A DNA stretch of 64,000 bases from Gordonia terrae (GCF_001698225.1 NZ_CP016594.1:2728001-2792000); one strand, 5' to 3'; shown: positions 20,694 through 30,112, counted from the first letter of the stretch. Made by a program: numbers and translations. The notes: generated by a model not told the origin, from the sequence alone.

Positions 20694-21761
20694 TCAGACT
20701 AGTCCGGCGGACTCCGCCGTGGCGCCGTTCATTTCCGTTGCACGGCGTCGGGCGAACGCGCCGATCGTCTCGATGAGTTCGTCGAACACGGCGTCGACGT
20801 CGGCCGATGTCGCGATGCGGACGTTGGGGCCGGGCGAGGTCATCCAGCGTTCGTCGGCCACGGTCATGCCCCGGGTCAGGGTCCCGGCGAGCTCGACGTC
20901 GACATACGCCGCGCGCGTCTGCACCGTGTCGGGGACCAGCGCGACGAGCGCGGCGAACGGATCGTGGAGGTGGGCGATGTAGCCCTCGTCGTGGTCGTCG
21001 TGGAACTCGAAGTAGAACCGCAGGGCGTCGACGAGGTGCCGGACGATCTCGTTGTCGGCGACCGACCGGAGGCCGCGGTCGTCGGTCGGGTCCGGGCATT
21101 CGACGGGTGCGCTGCCGGCCGCGGCGGCGAGCCGGACCACATGATCGGGGGTCAGCACGACCGATTCGGTGAGGTCGAGTGCGCAGACGATGGGTTCGGG
21201 CGCACCCGCGGTGCCGAAGGCCGCGAACACCTCGGCGGCGGCCTCCGGATCGACGGCGACGTTCCACTCCGAGGTGGGTGTCGTGTTGCCGTGCGTGTGA
21301 AAGGCGCCGCCCATGATGACCAGTCGCCGCAGGCGTTGCGGCAGGCCGGGGTCCCGGCGGATCGCGGTCGCCAGGGACGTGAGCGGTCCGGTCACCAGGC
21401 CGACGAGTTCACCGTCGTGCGCTTGCGACGCCTCGATCCAGGCGTCGGCGGCATCGAGATGGCTCGGCGTCGTCGTGGGGGCAGGCAGCTCGGCGTGCCC
21501 GACACCCAGCGGTCCGTGTGTGTCCTCGGTGGTCATCAGTGCCGCGACGAGGGGAGTGGCCGAACCGGTCGAGACCGGTACCTCGGGACGGCCGCACAGT
21601 TCCAGCCAGGAGAGGTTGTTGGATGTGACGACGTCGACGGGCACGTTCCCGGCCGTGGATGCGATGCCGACGAGATCGACGTCGGCGCGTGCGAGTAGGT
21701 AGATCAGGGCGAGCGAGTCGTCGATGCCGGTGTCGCAGTCGAAGAACAGGCGCTGGGTCAC
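20694..21761 (-). CDS. Inosine-uridine-preferring nucleoside hydrolase family
   Basis: 355 residues. The Ca2+-binding and catalytic N-terminal motif DCDTGIDDSLAL is at about 7-18. Other family segments are NNLSWLELCGRPEVPVSTG, LVTGPLTSLATAI, VIMGGAFHTHGNT and SEWNVAVDPEAA. It hydrolyses the N-glycosidic bond of nucleosides in salvage. The GTG at 21761 places the motif at the usual distance from the N-terminus; longer versions start inside the intergenic region. First gene of an operon with the LLM oxidoreductase. Confidence 0.9.
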   Translation of the reverse strand: MTQRLFFDCDTGIDDSLALIYLLARADVDLVGIASTAGNVPVDVVTSNNLSWLELCGRPEVPVSTGSATPLVAALMTTEDTHGPLGVGHAELPAPTTTPSHLDAADAWIEASQAHDGELVGLVTGPLTSLATAIRRDPGLPQRLRRLVIMGGAFHTHGNTTPTSEWNVAVDPEAAAEVFAAFGTAGAPEPIVCALDLTESVVLTPDHVVRLAAAAGSAPVECPDPTDDRGLRSVADNEIVRHLVDALRFYFEFHDDHDEGYIAHLHDPFAALVALVPDTVQTRAAYVDVELAGTLTRGMTVADERWMTSPGPNVRIATSADVDAVFDELIETIGAFARRRATEMNGATAESAGLV

Positions 21762-21873
21762 CACACAATTGTGCCGGGTCCGGCGCGAACGTCGCCGCAC
21801 CACCCCGCCGGAGCCCTACGCTCGCCGCAGCCGGGACGAACCGACGTCGGCCCGATGAGCCCGGAGGAAACCG

Positions 21874-23136
21874 ATGGCCTCGACACGACTCATGCTGGCC
21901 GCCCTCGGTGCCGCTGCGGTACTCCTCATGAGCGCATGCGGCGCGAACTCGTCGGATCCGGATGCCTCCGCGAGCAGTGATACGGCCGGGTCGAGCGGCA
22001 CCCCGCCGGAACCCGTCGTCACACCGGTGGTCGGTTCGGTGATGTTCGCCCCCACGCCGTTCGCCGGTTCCGACGGCAACAACCATCTCGTCTACGAGAT
22101 CTCGCTGACCAATTTCATGCGCGCACCGGTGACGATCACCGGGGTGGAGGTTCTCGACGCCACCGCGAACGGCGAACCGCTGCTCGCTCTCGACGAGAAC
22201 GGGGTCCGCAGCCGGCTCAAGCCCACCGGCGCACCGTCGGTGCCGACGGCCCCCGGCACACCGGAGGGGTACGCGGCCGTGCTGGCCGCGGGTCAGAACG
22301 GCGTCCTCTTCCTGCACGTGATCTTCTCGGGGAACGCGCCGAAGGAACTGGTCCACGAGATCGCGGTACGCGCCGACCAGGCGCCGCCGGGTATGCAGGT
22401 GTTCGACGAACGCATCGCGCCCGTCACGGTCAGCGACTCGACCGTCCCGGTCCTGGGACCGCCACTCGCCGGCGAGTACTACATCGCCGCCGATGCGTGC
22501 TGCGACGCCGTCCGGCACACCCGTGCGGTCCTCCCGCTGAACGGATCGCCGGTCCTCGCGCAGCGTTACGCGGTGGACTGGGAACAGGCGGCCGCGGACG
22601 GACGGATCTTCGTCGGCGACGCGAAGAACCCGGCGAGCTATCGGATCTTCGGCGACGACGTCCTCGCCGTCGGTGACGGCACCGTCGTCGCGAGCCGCAA
22701 CGACCTGCCCGAGCAGACCCCGGGAGAGTATCCGGCCGGACTGCCGATCGACGACGCTGACGGCAACAACCTCGTGCTCGACATCGGCGATGGCTTCTAT
22801 GTGAACTACGCGCACATGCAACCCGGTTCGGTGCGCTTCGCAGCGGGCGATCGCGTGCGGCGCGGCGACGTCCTCGGCAAGGTCGGCAACAGCGGGAACT
22901 CGGTGGCGCCGCACCTGCACGTGCACGTGATGAACGGACCGGAGTTCCTCGGGTCGGAAGGCGTCCCCAGTGTGACCGACAAATTCACGGTCACCGGGCG
23001 CGTGGCCGACACCGCGGCCTTCGACGCGTCGGAGGGGACCGGGGTACCGCTTCGGGTCACGCCTGGCGTGACCGAGAGCACACATGAGGATCAGATGATC
23101 CTCGATCAGAACATCGTCTCGTTCACCGCAGGCTGA
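21874..23136 (+). CDS. M23-type peptidase lipoprotein
   Basis: 420 residues. The signal peptide has the lipobox LLMSAC (Cys about 21), so it is predicted to be lipid-anchored outside the membrane. A Ser/Pro linker and a beta-rich domain precede a C-terminal LytM/M23 domain: QRYAVDW, then NNLVLDIGDGFYVNYAHM and the metal-binding HLHVHV. The usual first metal His is not in the HxxxD place (QRYAVD), so the metal site may use an upstream His (RHTRAVLP). GGAGGA lies 5 nt before the ATG. Confidence 0.87.
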   Translation: MASTRLMLAALGAAAVLLMSACGANSSDPDASASSDTAGSSGTPPEPVVTPVVGSVMFAPTPFAGSDGNNHLVYEISLTNFMRAPVTITGVEVLDATANGEPLLALDENGVRSRLKPTGAPSVPTAPGTPEGYAAVLAAGQNGVLFLHVIFSGNAPKELVHEIAVRADQAPPGMQVFDERIAPVTVSDSTVPVLGPPLAGEYYIAADACCDAVRHTRAVLPLNGSPVLAQRYAVDWEQAAADGRIFVGDAKNPASYRIFGDDVLAVGDGTVVASRNDLPEQTPGEYPAGLPIDDADGNNLVLDIGDGFYVNYAHMQPGSVRFAAGDRVRRGDVLGKVGNSGNSVAPHLHVHVMNGPEFLGSEGVPSVTDKFTVTGRVADTAAFDASEGTGVPLRVTPGVTESTHEDQMILDQNIVSFTAG

Positions 23137-23228
23137 CAACGGTTTTCGACTCCGTTACACGCGGCCGCCCGCGATGACGGGACCCGTCGCGACTGGACAT
23201 CGAGGTCATCATCCGTACGGTCGGACCC

Positions 23229-24149
23229 ATGTCGATTCAAGACTCTGCCTTCGAATGGACGGAAACGAATCGCGAATGGCTGATCGAGAATCCTGCTCGC
23301 ATCGTCGCTTACGTGGTCGTCGCGTTGATCGTCCGTTTCGTGATCCATCGCTCCATCGACCGCGCCACCCGGCCGCGAACCGCCGGTGGCGAGCCGGGCC
23401 GGGGGACAGCCCTCATGCGTGGGCTCCGGTCGAAATCGCCGTCGCCCGAACGCAGTGCGCAGATCGCCGCCCGGCGGGCGCAGCGCGCGGCGACGATCGG
23501 CTCGGTCCTCAAGTCCACGGTGTCGATCGTCCTGCTCGTCTGGGTCGTGCTCAGCGTCCTCGGCGTCAACATCGCACCGTTCATCGCCTCGGCCGGGATC
23601 GTCGGCCTCGCCATCGGTTTCGGCGCGCAGAATCTGGTGCGGGACTTCGTGACCGGCGTGTTCATGCTCCTCGAGGACCAGTACGGCGTGGGTGACATCG
23701 TCGATCTCGGCGAGGCGGTCGGCGAGGTCGAGTCGGTGGGTCTCCGGGTGACCACGCTGCGCGACATCGACGGCACCCTCTGGTACGTCCGCAACGGCGA
23801 GATCGCCCGGGTGGGCAACATGAGCCAGGAATTCGCGGTCGCGCGTGTCGACGTCCCGGTGGCACCGGGTGCCGACATCGACAAGGCGCAGCAGGTGGCG
23901 GACGAGGCGGCCCGCACCGCGGTCGAGGAGGACTCGACGGACATCCTCGGCCAGATCGAGATGCTCGGCGTGCAGGAGGTGTCGTCGGATCAGGTCGTCC
24001 TGCGGCTGACGGTGAAGACCAAGCCGAACGGCCAGTGGGCGGTGCAGCGGCGTCTGCGCCGTGCCATCCTGCGGGCCTTCGTGGAGAACTCGATCGACCT
24101 GCCGTACTCGCGGGCCTGGGCGGCGCTGGCGGATTCCGTCGCGCCGTGA
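23229..24149 (+). CDS. MscS-type mechanosensitive channel
   Basis: 306 residues. Membrane segments at about 23-40 and 93-115, then the pore-lining TM3 (IAPFIASAGIVGLAIGFGAQNLVRDFVTG) with the Gly/Ala packing typical of MscS, and the beta domain (EDQYGVGDIVDLGEAVGEVESVGLRVTTLRD). Relieves hypo-osmotic pressure. The ATG at 23229 follows TACGGT (23216-23221) by 7 nt, without a Shine-Dalgarno. Short N-terminus compared with E. coli-type MscS only in loop content. Confidence 0.92.
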   Translation: MSIQDSAFEWTETNREWLIENPARIVAYVVVALIVRFVIHRSIDRATRPRTAGGEPGRGTALMRGLRSKSPSPERSAQIAARRAQRAATIGSVLKSTVSIVLLVWVVLSVLGVNIAPFIASAGIVGLAIGFGAQNLVRDFVTGVFMLLEDQYGVGDIVDLGEAVGEVESVGLRVTTLRDIDGTLWYVRNGEIARVGNMSQEFAVARVDVPVAPGADIDKAQQVADEAARTAVEEDSTDILGQIEMLGVQEVSSDQVVLRLTVKTKPNGQWAVQRRLRRAILRAFVENSIDLPYSRAWAALADSVAP

Positions 24150-24173
24150 CGGGCTGCGCAGACGACTGCTGAC

Positions 24174-24218
24174 ACAACGAGAAGAACCCCGGCTCAGAGC
24201 CGGGGTTCTTCTCGTTGT
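24174..24218. terminator. 22-bp perfect hairpin, bidirectional terminator
   Basis: Arms 24174-24195 and 24197-24218 are perfectly complementary around a single base, so a small loop must open at the tip. It lies between the MscS stop and the 3' end of the convergent tRNA-Leu, 2 bp from the latter, and can serve both. Confidence 0.85.
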
Positions 24219-24220
24219 TC

Positions 24221-24309
24221 TGGTGTCCGAGGGGGGACTTGAACCCCCACGTCCGTTAATAGGACACTAGCACCTCAAGCTAGCGCGTCTGCCATTCCGC
24301 CACTCGGAC
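24221..24309 (-). tRNA. tRNA-Leu (anticodon GAG)
   Basis: On the minus strand, 5' GTCCGAG (24309-24303) pairs with CTCGGAC (24231-24225), followed by A and an encoded CCA (24223-24221). The anticodon stem CTAGC/GCTAG encloses TTGAGGT, giving anticodon GAG (reads CUC/CUU). A long variable arm (GTGTCCTATTAACGGACG) marks a class II tRNA, and the T-loop GTTCAAG is intact. 89 nt including CCA. Confidence 0.95.
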
Positions 24310-24417
24310 CTGCATGCCGCGGTGAGTGTTTCCGGCGGTGTCCCGCCGTCGTCTCCCTGCAGCGGGATAACCCTAACCGAGGTTGCCCGTGTATCCCAAA
24401 TCCCGTAGGAGTGAGGG

Positions 24418-25752
24418 GTGTCTTCACAGTCTGCGACCGACGAAGTGGTCGATCTGGTCAGCCAATTGATCCGTTTCGACACCTCCAACACCGGCGAGCC
24501 CGAGACCACCAAGGGCGAGGAGGAGTGCGCCCGCTGGGTGGCCCAGCAGCTCGAAGAGGTGGGCTACACGACCCAGTACGTCGAGTCCGGGCGGCCGGGC
24601 CGGGGCAACGTGTTCGCCCGCCTCGCCGGGCCGCCCGACTCCGATCGCGGCGCACTGCTCATCCACGCCCACCTCGACGTCGTGCCCGCCGAGCCGGCCG
24701 ACTGGAGCGTGCATCCGTTCTCCGGGGCGATCAAGGACGGTTACATTTGGGGCCGCGGCGCGGTCGACATGAAGGACATGGCCGGGATGGCCCTGGCACT
24801 CGCGCGTCAGTTCAAGCGCGACGGCACGGTGCCGCCCCGGGAGATCGTCTTCGCGTTCCTCGCCGACGAGGAGGCCGGTGGTGCCTGGGGTTCGCACTGG
24901 CTGGTGGAGAACCGTCCGGACCTGTTCGAGGGCATCACCGAGGCGGTCGGCGAGGTCGGTGGCTTCTCGCTCACCGTCGACCGGCCGGACGGAACCCAGA
25001 AGCGTCTCTATCTCGTGGAGACCGCGGAGAAGGGTCTGGCCTGGATGCGCCTGACCGCCGAGGCGCGGGCCGGACACGGGTCGTTCCTGCACGACGAGAA
25101 CGCGGTCACCGAGGTCGCCGACGCAGTCGCCCGGATCGGACGGCACACGTTTCCCCTGGTGATGACGGAATCGGTGAGCCAGTTCCTGGCCGAGGTCAGC
25201 GCGGAGACGGGTCTCGACCTGAGCCCGGAGGCCCCCGACCTGGAGACGTCGCTGTTCAAGCTGGGCAATCTCGCGCGGATCATCGGTGCGACACTGCGCG
25301 ACACCGCCAATCCCACGATGCTCAAGGCCGGCTACAAGGCCAACGTCATCCCGCAGAAGGCCGAGGCGGTCATCGACTGCCGCGTCCTGCCCGGACGCCA
25401 GGCCGCCTTCGAGAAGGAGATCGACGAACTCATCGGGCCCAACGTGCGCCGCGAGTGGATCACTCATCTCGATTCCTACGAGACCACGTTCGACGGTGAC
25501 CTCGTCGAGGCGATGAACGCCGCCATCCTCGAGCACGATCCGCAGGGAAAGACGGTGCCGTACATGCTCTCCGGCGGCACCGACGCCAAGGCGTTCGCGA
25601 AACTCGGGATCCGCTGCTTCGGCTTCGCGCCGCTGCAGCTGCCGCCCGAACTCGACTTCGCGGCACTGTTCCACGGCGTCGACGAGCGCGTTCCCGTCGA
25701 CTCGGTTCTGTTCGGCACCAAGGTCTTCGAGCACTTTCTGCGGCACAGCTGA
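24418..25752 (+). CDS. M20/M25/M40 family metallopeptidase
   Basis: 444 residues, di-zinc amidohydrolase/peptidase fold. Metal ligands are visible as HAHLDVVP (His and Asp), GRGAVDMKDM (bridging Asp) and DEEAGG (Glu pair). The lid domain starts around 190, and a late HGVDERVP supplies the final His. GTG at 24418 is preceded by AGGAG at 6 nt. Corresponds to Rv2141c. Substrate unknown; family members are aminoacylases, dipeptidases or succinyl-diaminopimelate desuccinylase relatives. Confidence 0.9.
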   Translation: MSSQSATDEVVDLVSQLIRFDTSNTGEPETTKGEEECARWVAQQLEEVGYTTQYVESGRPGRGNVFARLAGPPDSDRGALLIHAHLDVVPAEPADWSVHPFSGAIKDGYIWGRGAVDMKDMAGMALALARQFKRDGTVPPREIVFAFLADEEAGGAWGSHWLVENRPDLFEGITEAVGEVGGFSLTVDRPDGTQKRLYLVETAEKGLAWMRLTAEARAGHGSFLHDENAVTEVADAVARIGRHTFPLVMTESVSQFLAEVSAETGLDLSPEAPDLETSLFKLGNLARIIGATLRDTANPTMLKAGYKANVIPQKAEAVIDCRVLPGRQAAFEKEIDELIGPNVRREWITHLDSYETTFDGDLVEAMNAAILEHDPQGKTVPYMLSGGTDAKAFAKLGIRCFGFAPLQLPPELDFAALFHGVDERVPVDSVLFGTKVFEHFLRHS

Positions 25753-25824
25753 TCGCATCCGAGACGCACCACTGAGACACACCACTACAGTGGGCGGCAC
25801 GGCCTTCCTCCTGACCGGGACCAC

Positions 25825-25858
25825 CGCGTCGGAGAATGCCCGGCACTCTTCCGACGCG
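25825..25858. promoter_or_regulatory. 9-bp inverted repeat in the PEBP leader
   Basis: CGCGTCGGA (25825-25833) and TCCGACGCG (25850-25858) are perfect arms 16 bp apart, between a TACAGT -10-like hexamer (25786-25791) and the start of the PEBP gene. Could be an operator or a leader hairpin. Confidence 0.35.
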
Positions 25859-25881
25859 CGAAACGTGAGAAAGGTGAACAC

Positions 25882-26427
25882 ATGTCGTCATTCGACCCGT
25901 ACTCCCTGCTACCGAGCCTGCCCGGCTTCACCCTGACCTCGGAGAGCCTCACCGACGGGGCCGCGCTGGCCAACGGGCAGGTGAGCGGGATCATGGGCGC
26001 GGGTGGGGAGGACCTCTCGCCGCAGCTCAGCTGGTCCGGGTTCCCCGCCGAGACCAAGAGTTTCGCCGTCACCGTGTACGACCCCGACGCTCCGACCGCC
26101 GCCGGATTCTGGCACTGGGCGGTCGCCGACATCCCCGTCTCGGTCACGAGCCTGCCCGAAGGCGCAGGTGACGAGGAGGGGTCCGGACTGCCCGATGGTG
26201 CGGTCACGCTCACCAACGACGCCTCGCTGCGCCGCTACATCGGTGCGGCGCCGCCGCCCGGACACGGTCCGCACCGGTACTTCGTCGTCGTCCACGCCGT
26301 GGACACCGAGTCCCTGGGCCTACCGGAGAACGCGACACCCGCGTACCTGGGCTTCAACCTGTTCTCCCACGCGATCGCGCGCGCGACCCTCATCGGCACC
26401 TACGAACAGCCGGGCGAGAACGTCTGA
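25882..26427 (+). CDS. YbhB/YbcL-type PEBP (Raf kinase inhibitor-like) protein
   Basis: 181 residues. The PEBP ligand-pocket motifs are present: [19 protein letters not shown] (about 72-90) and [15 protein letters not shown] (about 130-144). The N-terminus [20 protein letters not shown] matches the family. PEBP proteins bind anionic or phosphorylated ligands; the actinobacterial role is unclear. AAAGG precedes the ATG. Corresponds to Rv2140c, convergent with pyrD across a strong hairpin. Confidence 0.9.
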   Translation: MSSFDPYSLLPSLPGFTLTSESLTDGAALANGQVSGIMGAGGEDLSPQLSWSGFPAETKSFAVTVYDPDAPTAAGFWHWAVADIPVSVTSLPEGAGDEEGSGLPDGAVTLTNDASLRRYIGAAPPPGHGPHRYFVVVHAVDTESLGLPENATPAYLGFNLFSHAIARATLIGTYEQPGENV

Positions 26428-26452
26428 GTCCTCCCTCCGGCGCCCTTTGTCG

Positions 26453-26487
26453 CCGATCGCCCGGTACGAGTCGTGCCGGGCGATCGG
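26453..26487. terminator. 17-bp hairpin between convergent PEBP gene and pyrD
   Basis: CCGATCGCCCGG (26453-26464) pairs with CCGGGCGATCGG (26476-26487), and the inner T-ACGA/TCGT-G bases extend the stem to the tip. The plus strand continues TGTCTTT, a weak T-tract. Probably terminates both genes. Confidence 0.85.
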
Positions 26488-26493
26488 TGTCTT

Positions 26494-27630
26494 TCAGGGC
26501 TGGTTGCGAGCCGCGGATCCCACCGCGTCGGAGATCGAGGCGAAGCCACCGGCACGCACCCGCTGCGCGAGGCCGGCGTGCAACTCGGCGAGCCACACCG
26601 GGCCGCCGTAGATGAAGCCGGTGTAGACCTGCAGCAGGTCGGCGCCGGCGCAGATGCGTTCCCAGGCCTGGTCGACGGTCTCGATGCCACCGACGCTGAC
26701 GAGCGCGATCCGTCCGCCGACACGGCCGTAGAGGCGACGCAGCACGGTCAGCGACCGCGCGGCGACCGGTGGCCCGGAGAGTCCACCCGCACCGATCTCC
26801 CGGACCTCGTCGGATGCGGTGCGCAAACCCTCGCGGCCGATCGTGGTGTTGGTGGCGACGATCCCGGCCAAGCCGAGCTCGACGGCCAGGTCCGCCACGG
26901 CGTCGACGTCGTCGTCGACGAGATCCGGCGCGATCTTGACCAGCACCGGTACATGCACCGCGGCGAGCACCGCGGCCAAGATGGGCCGAAGTGAATCCAC
27001 GGCCTGCAGGTCACGCAGCCCCGGGGTGTTGGGCGAGCTCACGTTCACGACGACGAAATCCGACAGCGGACCCAACAACTCGGCCGAGCGCCGGTAATCG
27101 TCGATCGCGTCATCGACCGGAACGACCTTGGTCTTGCCGATGTTGGCGCCGATGGGCACCGACACCGGGCCCCGTCGCACGCCGGTCAGATGCTGCGCGG
27201 CCACCTCCGCGCCCGGATTGTTGAAACCCATGCGGTTGATGAGCGCGCGGTCGGCGGGAAGCCGGAACAGCCGCGGCGTCGGATTGCCGGGTTGCCCCTG
27301 ACCGGTGATCGTGCCGATCTCGGCGAAACCGAACCCGATCTGACCCCAGGTGTTCACCGCGCCCGCGGTCTTGTCGAACCCGGCCGCCAGACCGATCGGG
27401 GCGGGGAAGTCGACACCGAAAACCCGCGTGCGCAGGACCGGATCGTGCCGGGCCAGCAATTTGGCGGTCAGGAACGCCAGGGGCGGAAACCGTCCGACGA
27501 CCCGCAGGACCGCGAAGACGATGTGGTGGATCCGCTCCGGATCGACACGGAACATCGTCGAACGCAGCAGGGGATAGCACCACCGGTTGAGCACGACGAG
27601 CGCTCCGGTGGTGCCGCGGGACATCAGCAT
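26494..27630 (-). CDS. pyrD: Dihydroorotate dehydrogenase (quinone), class 2
   Basis: 378 residues; oxidises dihydroorotate to orotate in pyrimidine synthesis, passing electrons through FMN to the quinone pool at the membrane. An N-terminal helical, hydrophobic extension ([18 protein letters not shown]) marks class 2. The FMN barrel shows [20 protein letters not shown] and the catalytic Ser in [33 protein letters not shown] is near the end. ATG 27630 overlaps the DUF5703 stop; GGAG lies 7 nt upstream. Corresponds to Rv2139. Confidence 0.96.
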   Translation of the reverse strand: MLMSRGTTGALVVLNRWCYPLLRSTMFRVDPERIHHIVFAVLRVVGRFPPLAFLTAKLLARHDPVLRTRVFGVDFPAPIGLAAGFDKTAGAVNTWGQIGFGFAEIGTITGQGQPGNPTPRLFRLPADRALINRMGFNNPGAEVAAQHLTGVRRGPVSVPIGANIGKTKVVPVDDAIDDYRRSAELLGPLSDFVVVNVSSPNTPGLRDLQAVDSLRPILAAVLAAVHVPVLVKIAPDLVDDDVDAVADLAVELGLAGIVATNTTIGREGLRTASDEVREIGAGGLSGPPVAARSLTVLRRLYGRVGGRIALVSVGGIETVDQAWERICAGADLLQVYTGFIYGGPVWLAELHAGLAQRVRAGGFASISDAVGSAARNQP

Positions 27631-27959
27631 GCGCGTGCGCTCCGGGGATCGTGGCCGTTCTGGTCAGGGGACTGCTCATGGGTCGAGTCGGGGCCGCGGG
27701 ATCCCCGCGGCGGCCGGCGCCGCTTCAGCAGTACCTTGCGGGTGCCGTCGGAGTAGAGCCGCACCCGCGACAGTTCCCAACCGCCGAACTCGGCTTCGAG
27801 GGCCAACCGCATCGAGGCGGTCACGCGGGTCACGTCGGGCGGCAGACGGAGCAGTACGCACTCGACATCCTCGGTGGTGACCTCCCACCCGTCCGGATAA
27901 CGAGAACCGTGCCGTGCCGAGGTACGCGCGGATCGCGTGGTCGAACGGTCAGAAGTCAT
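27624..27959 (-). CDS. DUF5703 family protein
   Basis: 111 residues. The conserved core runs [20 protein letters not shown] through [24 protein letters not shown]. The C-terminal ~25 residues are polar and probably disordered. Its ATG sits at the edge of the 37-bp tandem array and shares the ATGACT hexamer with each array unit. The stop overlaps the pyrD start by 7 nt, so the two are co-translated. Function unknown. Confidence 0.8.
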   Translation of the reverse strand: MTSDRSTTRSARTSARHGSRYPDGWEVTTEDVECVLLRLPPDVTRVTASMRLALEAEFGGWELSRVRLYSDGTRKVLLKRRRPPRGSRGPDSTHEQSPDQNGHDPRSARAC

Positions 27960-27960
27960 T

Positions 27961-28097
27961 CGGCCCGCTCGCTTCGCTCCCGGCGCCGGGAGTCATTCGG
28001 CCCGCTCGCTTCGCTCCCGGCGCCGGGAGTCATTCGGCCCGCTCGCTTCGCTCCCGGCGCCGGGAGTCATGCGGCCCGCTCGCTTTCGGGAGTCATC
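27961..28097. repeat. 37-bp tandem repeat array
   Basis: Three nearly identical 37-bp units (27961-27997, 27998-28034, 28035-28071) and a shortened fourth (28072-28097). Each contains GCTCGCTTCGCTC and a CCCGGCGCCGGG palindrome and ends in AGTCAT. The array fills the whole gap between the stop of the lppL-like gene and the start of the DUF5703 gene, both on the minus strand. 37 is not a multiple of 3, and reading through gives stops. Confidence 0.9.
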
Positions 28098-29169
28098 CGG
28101 CCCGCCCATCCGGGACGACCTGCAGCCCGCCGTCCCGTGCGGAGAGCACATAGACGGTGCCCGACGAGTCGACGGCGATCCGGTCGGGCTGCACGACCGA
28201 CGCGAACCGCTGGATCTCGGTGGGTTCACCGTCTGCCAGGTCATATGCCACCACCTCGTTGTTGCCGGTCGTCGACACCCAGAGCCGGTCCCGGGTGTCG
28301 TCGTAGTCTACGGCGTACGGTCCGTCCGCCACCGGATAGCGAAACCGCATCACCAGCGGCGATCCGAAGAACCCGAGGATCTCGCCGTCGCGGGTGTTGG
28401 CCACGAGTACCCGTCCGAACTCGTCGACGGTCGAGTTCGTGGCCCCGTTGCCGGCGCGCAGCGCCGGGCCCAGTTCGCCGGACTCGGGGTCGACGGGCGT
28501 CACCGACGACTGCGCGCGGTCCAGCACGACGACCTGGCCGCCGAGCCCCTCGGCTGATTCCGGTGCCGCGGTCAGCGAGTCCACCCGCACGAACCGATCG
28601 AGATCGTGCTTCTTCGCGAAGTTGTTGTCGTACACGATAACTCGTCCGTCCGCAGTGCCGACGACGAGAAAGCCGGACGTGGTCCGCGCCACCGCGGTCG
28701 GTTGGTCGGATTCGAGGTCGCCGGTCTGGACCCGGCCCTCCGCATCGACGACGACGAGGACACCCGGGCCGGCGCCGACGTATGCGCCGTCGTCACCCGC
28801 GGCCAGGGCGGTGAGGCCGGGCACGGTGATGGTCTGCGGTGGCGAGGTCACCCTGCCGGTGTCGTACCGGAGGATCTGGTTGCCGTCGGCGGAGAGCACC
28901 GCGACGCTGCCGCCCGACGTCGCGAGGGCGCGCGCGCCGGCAGGCGCCGGGACGACGGTGCCCGCGGGCGCCGTCGCCGAACTCGCCGGGGCCTCCGGCG
29001 CGGTCGCCGCCGTCACGGTCGGTACGTCGGGGGTGCTGTCGTCGGAGCCGCACGCAGTGATCATGCCCACACCGATCACCAGAGCCGCCGCTGCGGCGAC
29101 CGGACCCCGCAGGCGCGACATGCCCGTGCGGGACTGGTGAGGGGTGCGGGATGGTCGCGGCGAGGACAT
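28093..29169 (-). CDS. Lipoprotein with beta-propeller-like repeats (LppL-like)
   Basis: 358 residues from ATG 29169; a shorter start at 29121 would give a more standard 24-residue signal peptide. The hydrophobic signal ends in the lipobox ITAC, so it should be lipid-anchored. After an Ala/Pro linker the chain carries repeated blades with similar cores ([64 protein letters not shown]), the pattern of YncE/NHL-type beta-propellers. Position before pyrD/uppP and size match LppL (Rv2138). Its stop lies inside the last unit of the tandem array. Ligand unknown. Confidence 0.82.
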   Translation of the reverse strand: MSSPRPSRTPHQSRTGMSRLRGPVAAAAALVIGVGMITACGSDDSTPDVPTVTAATAPEAPASSATAPAGTVVPAPAGARALATSGGSVAVLSADGNQILRYDTGRVTSPPQTITVPGLTALAAGDDGAYVGAGPGVLVVVDAEGRVQTGDLESDQPTAVARTTSGFLVVGTADGRVIVYDNNFAKKHDLDRFVRVDSLTAAPESAEGLGGQVVVLDRAQSSVTPVDPESGELGPALRAGNGATNSTVDEFGRVLVANTRDGEILGFFGSPLVMRFRYPVADGPYAVDYDDTRDRLWVSTTGNNEVVAYDLADGEPTEIQRFASVVQPDRIAVDSSGTVYVLSARDGGLQVVPDGRAG

Positions 29170-29269
29170 GACCCCATCTTGCGTGACCGCGTCCGCGCGG
29201 CACTCAGGCGGGTCGAGGGCGCGCGCCGTGTCGGGTCGGGCGCCGCGGTCCCAAGTAGCATCGGGCGCC

Positions 29270-30112
29270 GTGACCGACACCATGACGTGGACCCAGTCGA
29301 TCGTCCTCGGGGCGTTGCAGGGCCTCACCGAGTTCCTGCCGATCTCCTCCTCCGGGCATCTCCGGATCGCCTCCGAGCTGATGTTCGGCGAGGACGCCGG
29401 CGCCTCGTTCACCGCGGTCACCCAGCTCGGCACCGAGGCCGCCGTCCTCGTCTTCTTCGCCCGGGACATCGTCCGCATCATCACGGCCTGGTTCCGTGGT
29501 CTCCGGCATGCCGATGAGCGGAACCTCGACTACCGGATCGGTTGGTATGTGATCTTCGCGACCATCCCGATCGGCCTGATCGGCTACCTGTTCAAAGACG
29601 AGATCCGCACCACGGGGCGCAACCTGTGGCTCGTCGCGATCATGCTCATCGTGTTCGCGGGGGTGTTCTGGCTCGCCGAGCGGTACGGGCAGAAGCAGCG
29701 GAACCTCGAGCAGCTCACCCTCCGCGACGGTCTCGTCATGGGCGGTGCCCAGTGCCTCGCGCTGATCCCGGGGGTGTCCCGTTCCGGCGCGACGGCCAGT
29801 GCGGGCCTGTTCCTGGGGCTCGAACGGGAAGCCGCCTTCCGTTTCTCGTTCCTGCTGGCCATCCCGGCGGTCACCGCGTCAGGTCTGTTCAGCCTGCCGG
29901 ACGCCTTCAACCCGAGCGGCGAGGGCATGGAGGCCAGTGGGTCCCAGTTGCTCGTCGCGACGCTGATCGCGTTCGTCGTCGGCTATGCCGCGATCGCGTG
30001 GTTGCTGAAGTTCGTCAGCGCGCACTCGATGAACTGGTTCGGTGCCTACCGCGTCGTGCTCGGCGTGACCCTGATCGTGTTGCTGTCGACGGGCGTGATC
30101 TCGGCGACCTGA
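29270..30112 (+). CDS. uppP: Undecaprenyl-diphosphatase
   Basis: 280 residues, polytopic (about eight segments). Dephosphorylates undecaprenyl diphosphate to recycle the lipid carrier for peptidoglycan and arabinogalactan. The active-site motifs are [13 protein letters not shown] near the N-terminus and PGVSRSGAT in the middle. GTG 29270 (8 nt after TAGCAT) is chosen; ATG 29282 is possible. Upstream extensions begin in the divergent lipoprotein gene. Corresponds to Rv2136c. Confidence 0.95.
   Translation: MTDTMTWTQSIVLGALQGLTEFLPISSSGHLRIASELMFGEDAGASFTAVTQLGTEAAVLVFFARDIVRIITAWFRGLRHADERNLDYRIGWYVIFATIPIGLIGYLFKDEIRTTGRNLWLVAIMLIVFAGVFWLAERYGQKQRNLEQLTLRDGLVMGGAQCLALIPGVSRSGATASAGLFLGLEREAAFRFSFLLAIPAVTASGLFSLPDAFNPSGEGMEASGSQLLVATLIAFVVGYAAIAWLLKFVSAHSMNWFGAYRVVLGVTLIVLLSTGVISAT

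Noticed and set aside
27961..28097. Short CRISPR array
   Set aside because: Units are directly abutting with no unique spacers, and no cas genes are present.
27651..28640. 329-residue plus-strand frame across the 37-bp array
   Set aside because: Arg/Pro/Ala-rich translation of repeats and of antisense DUF5703 and lppL-like sequence.
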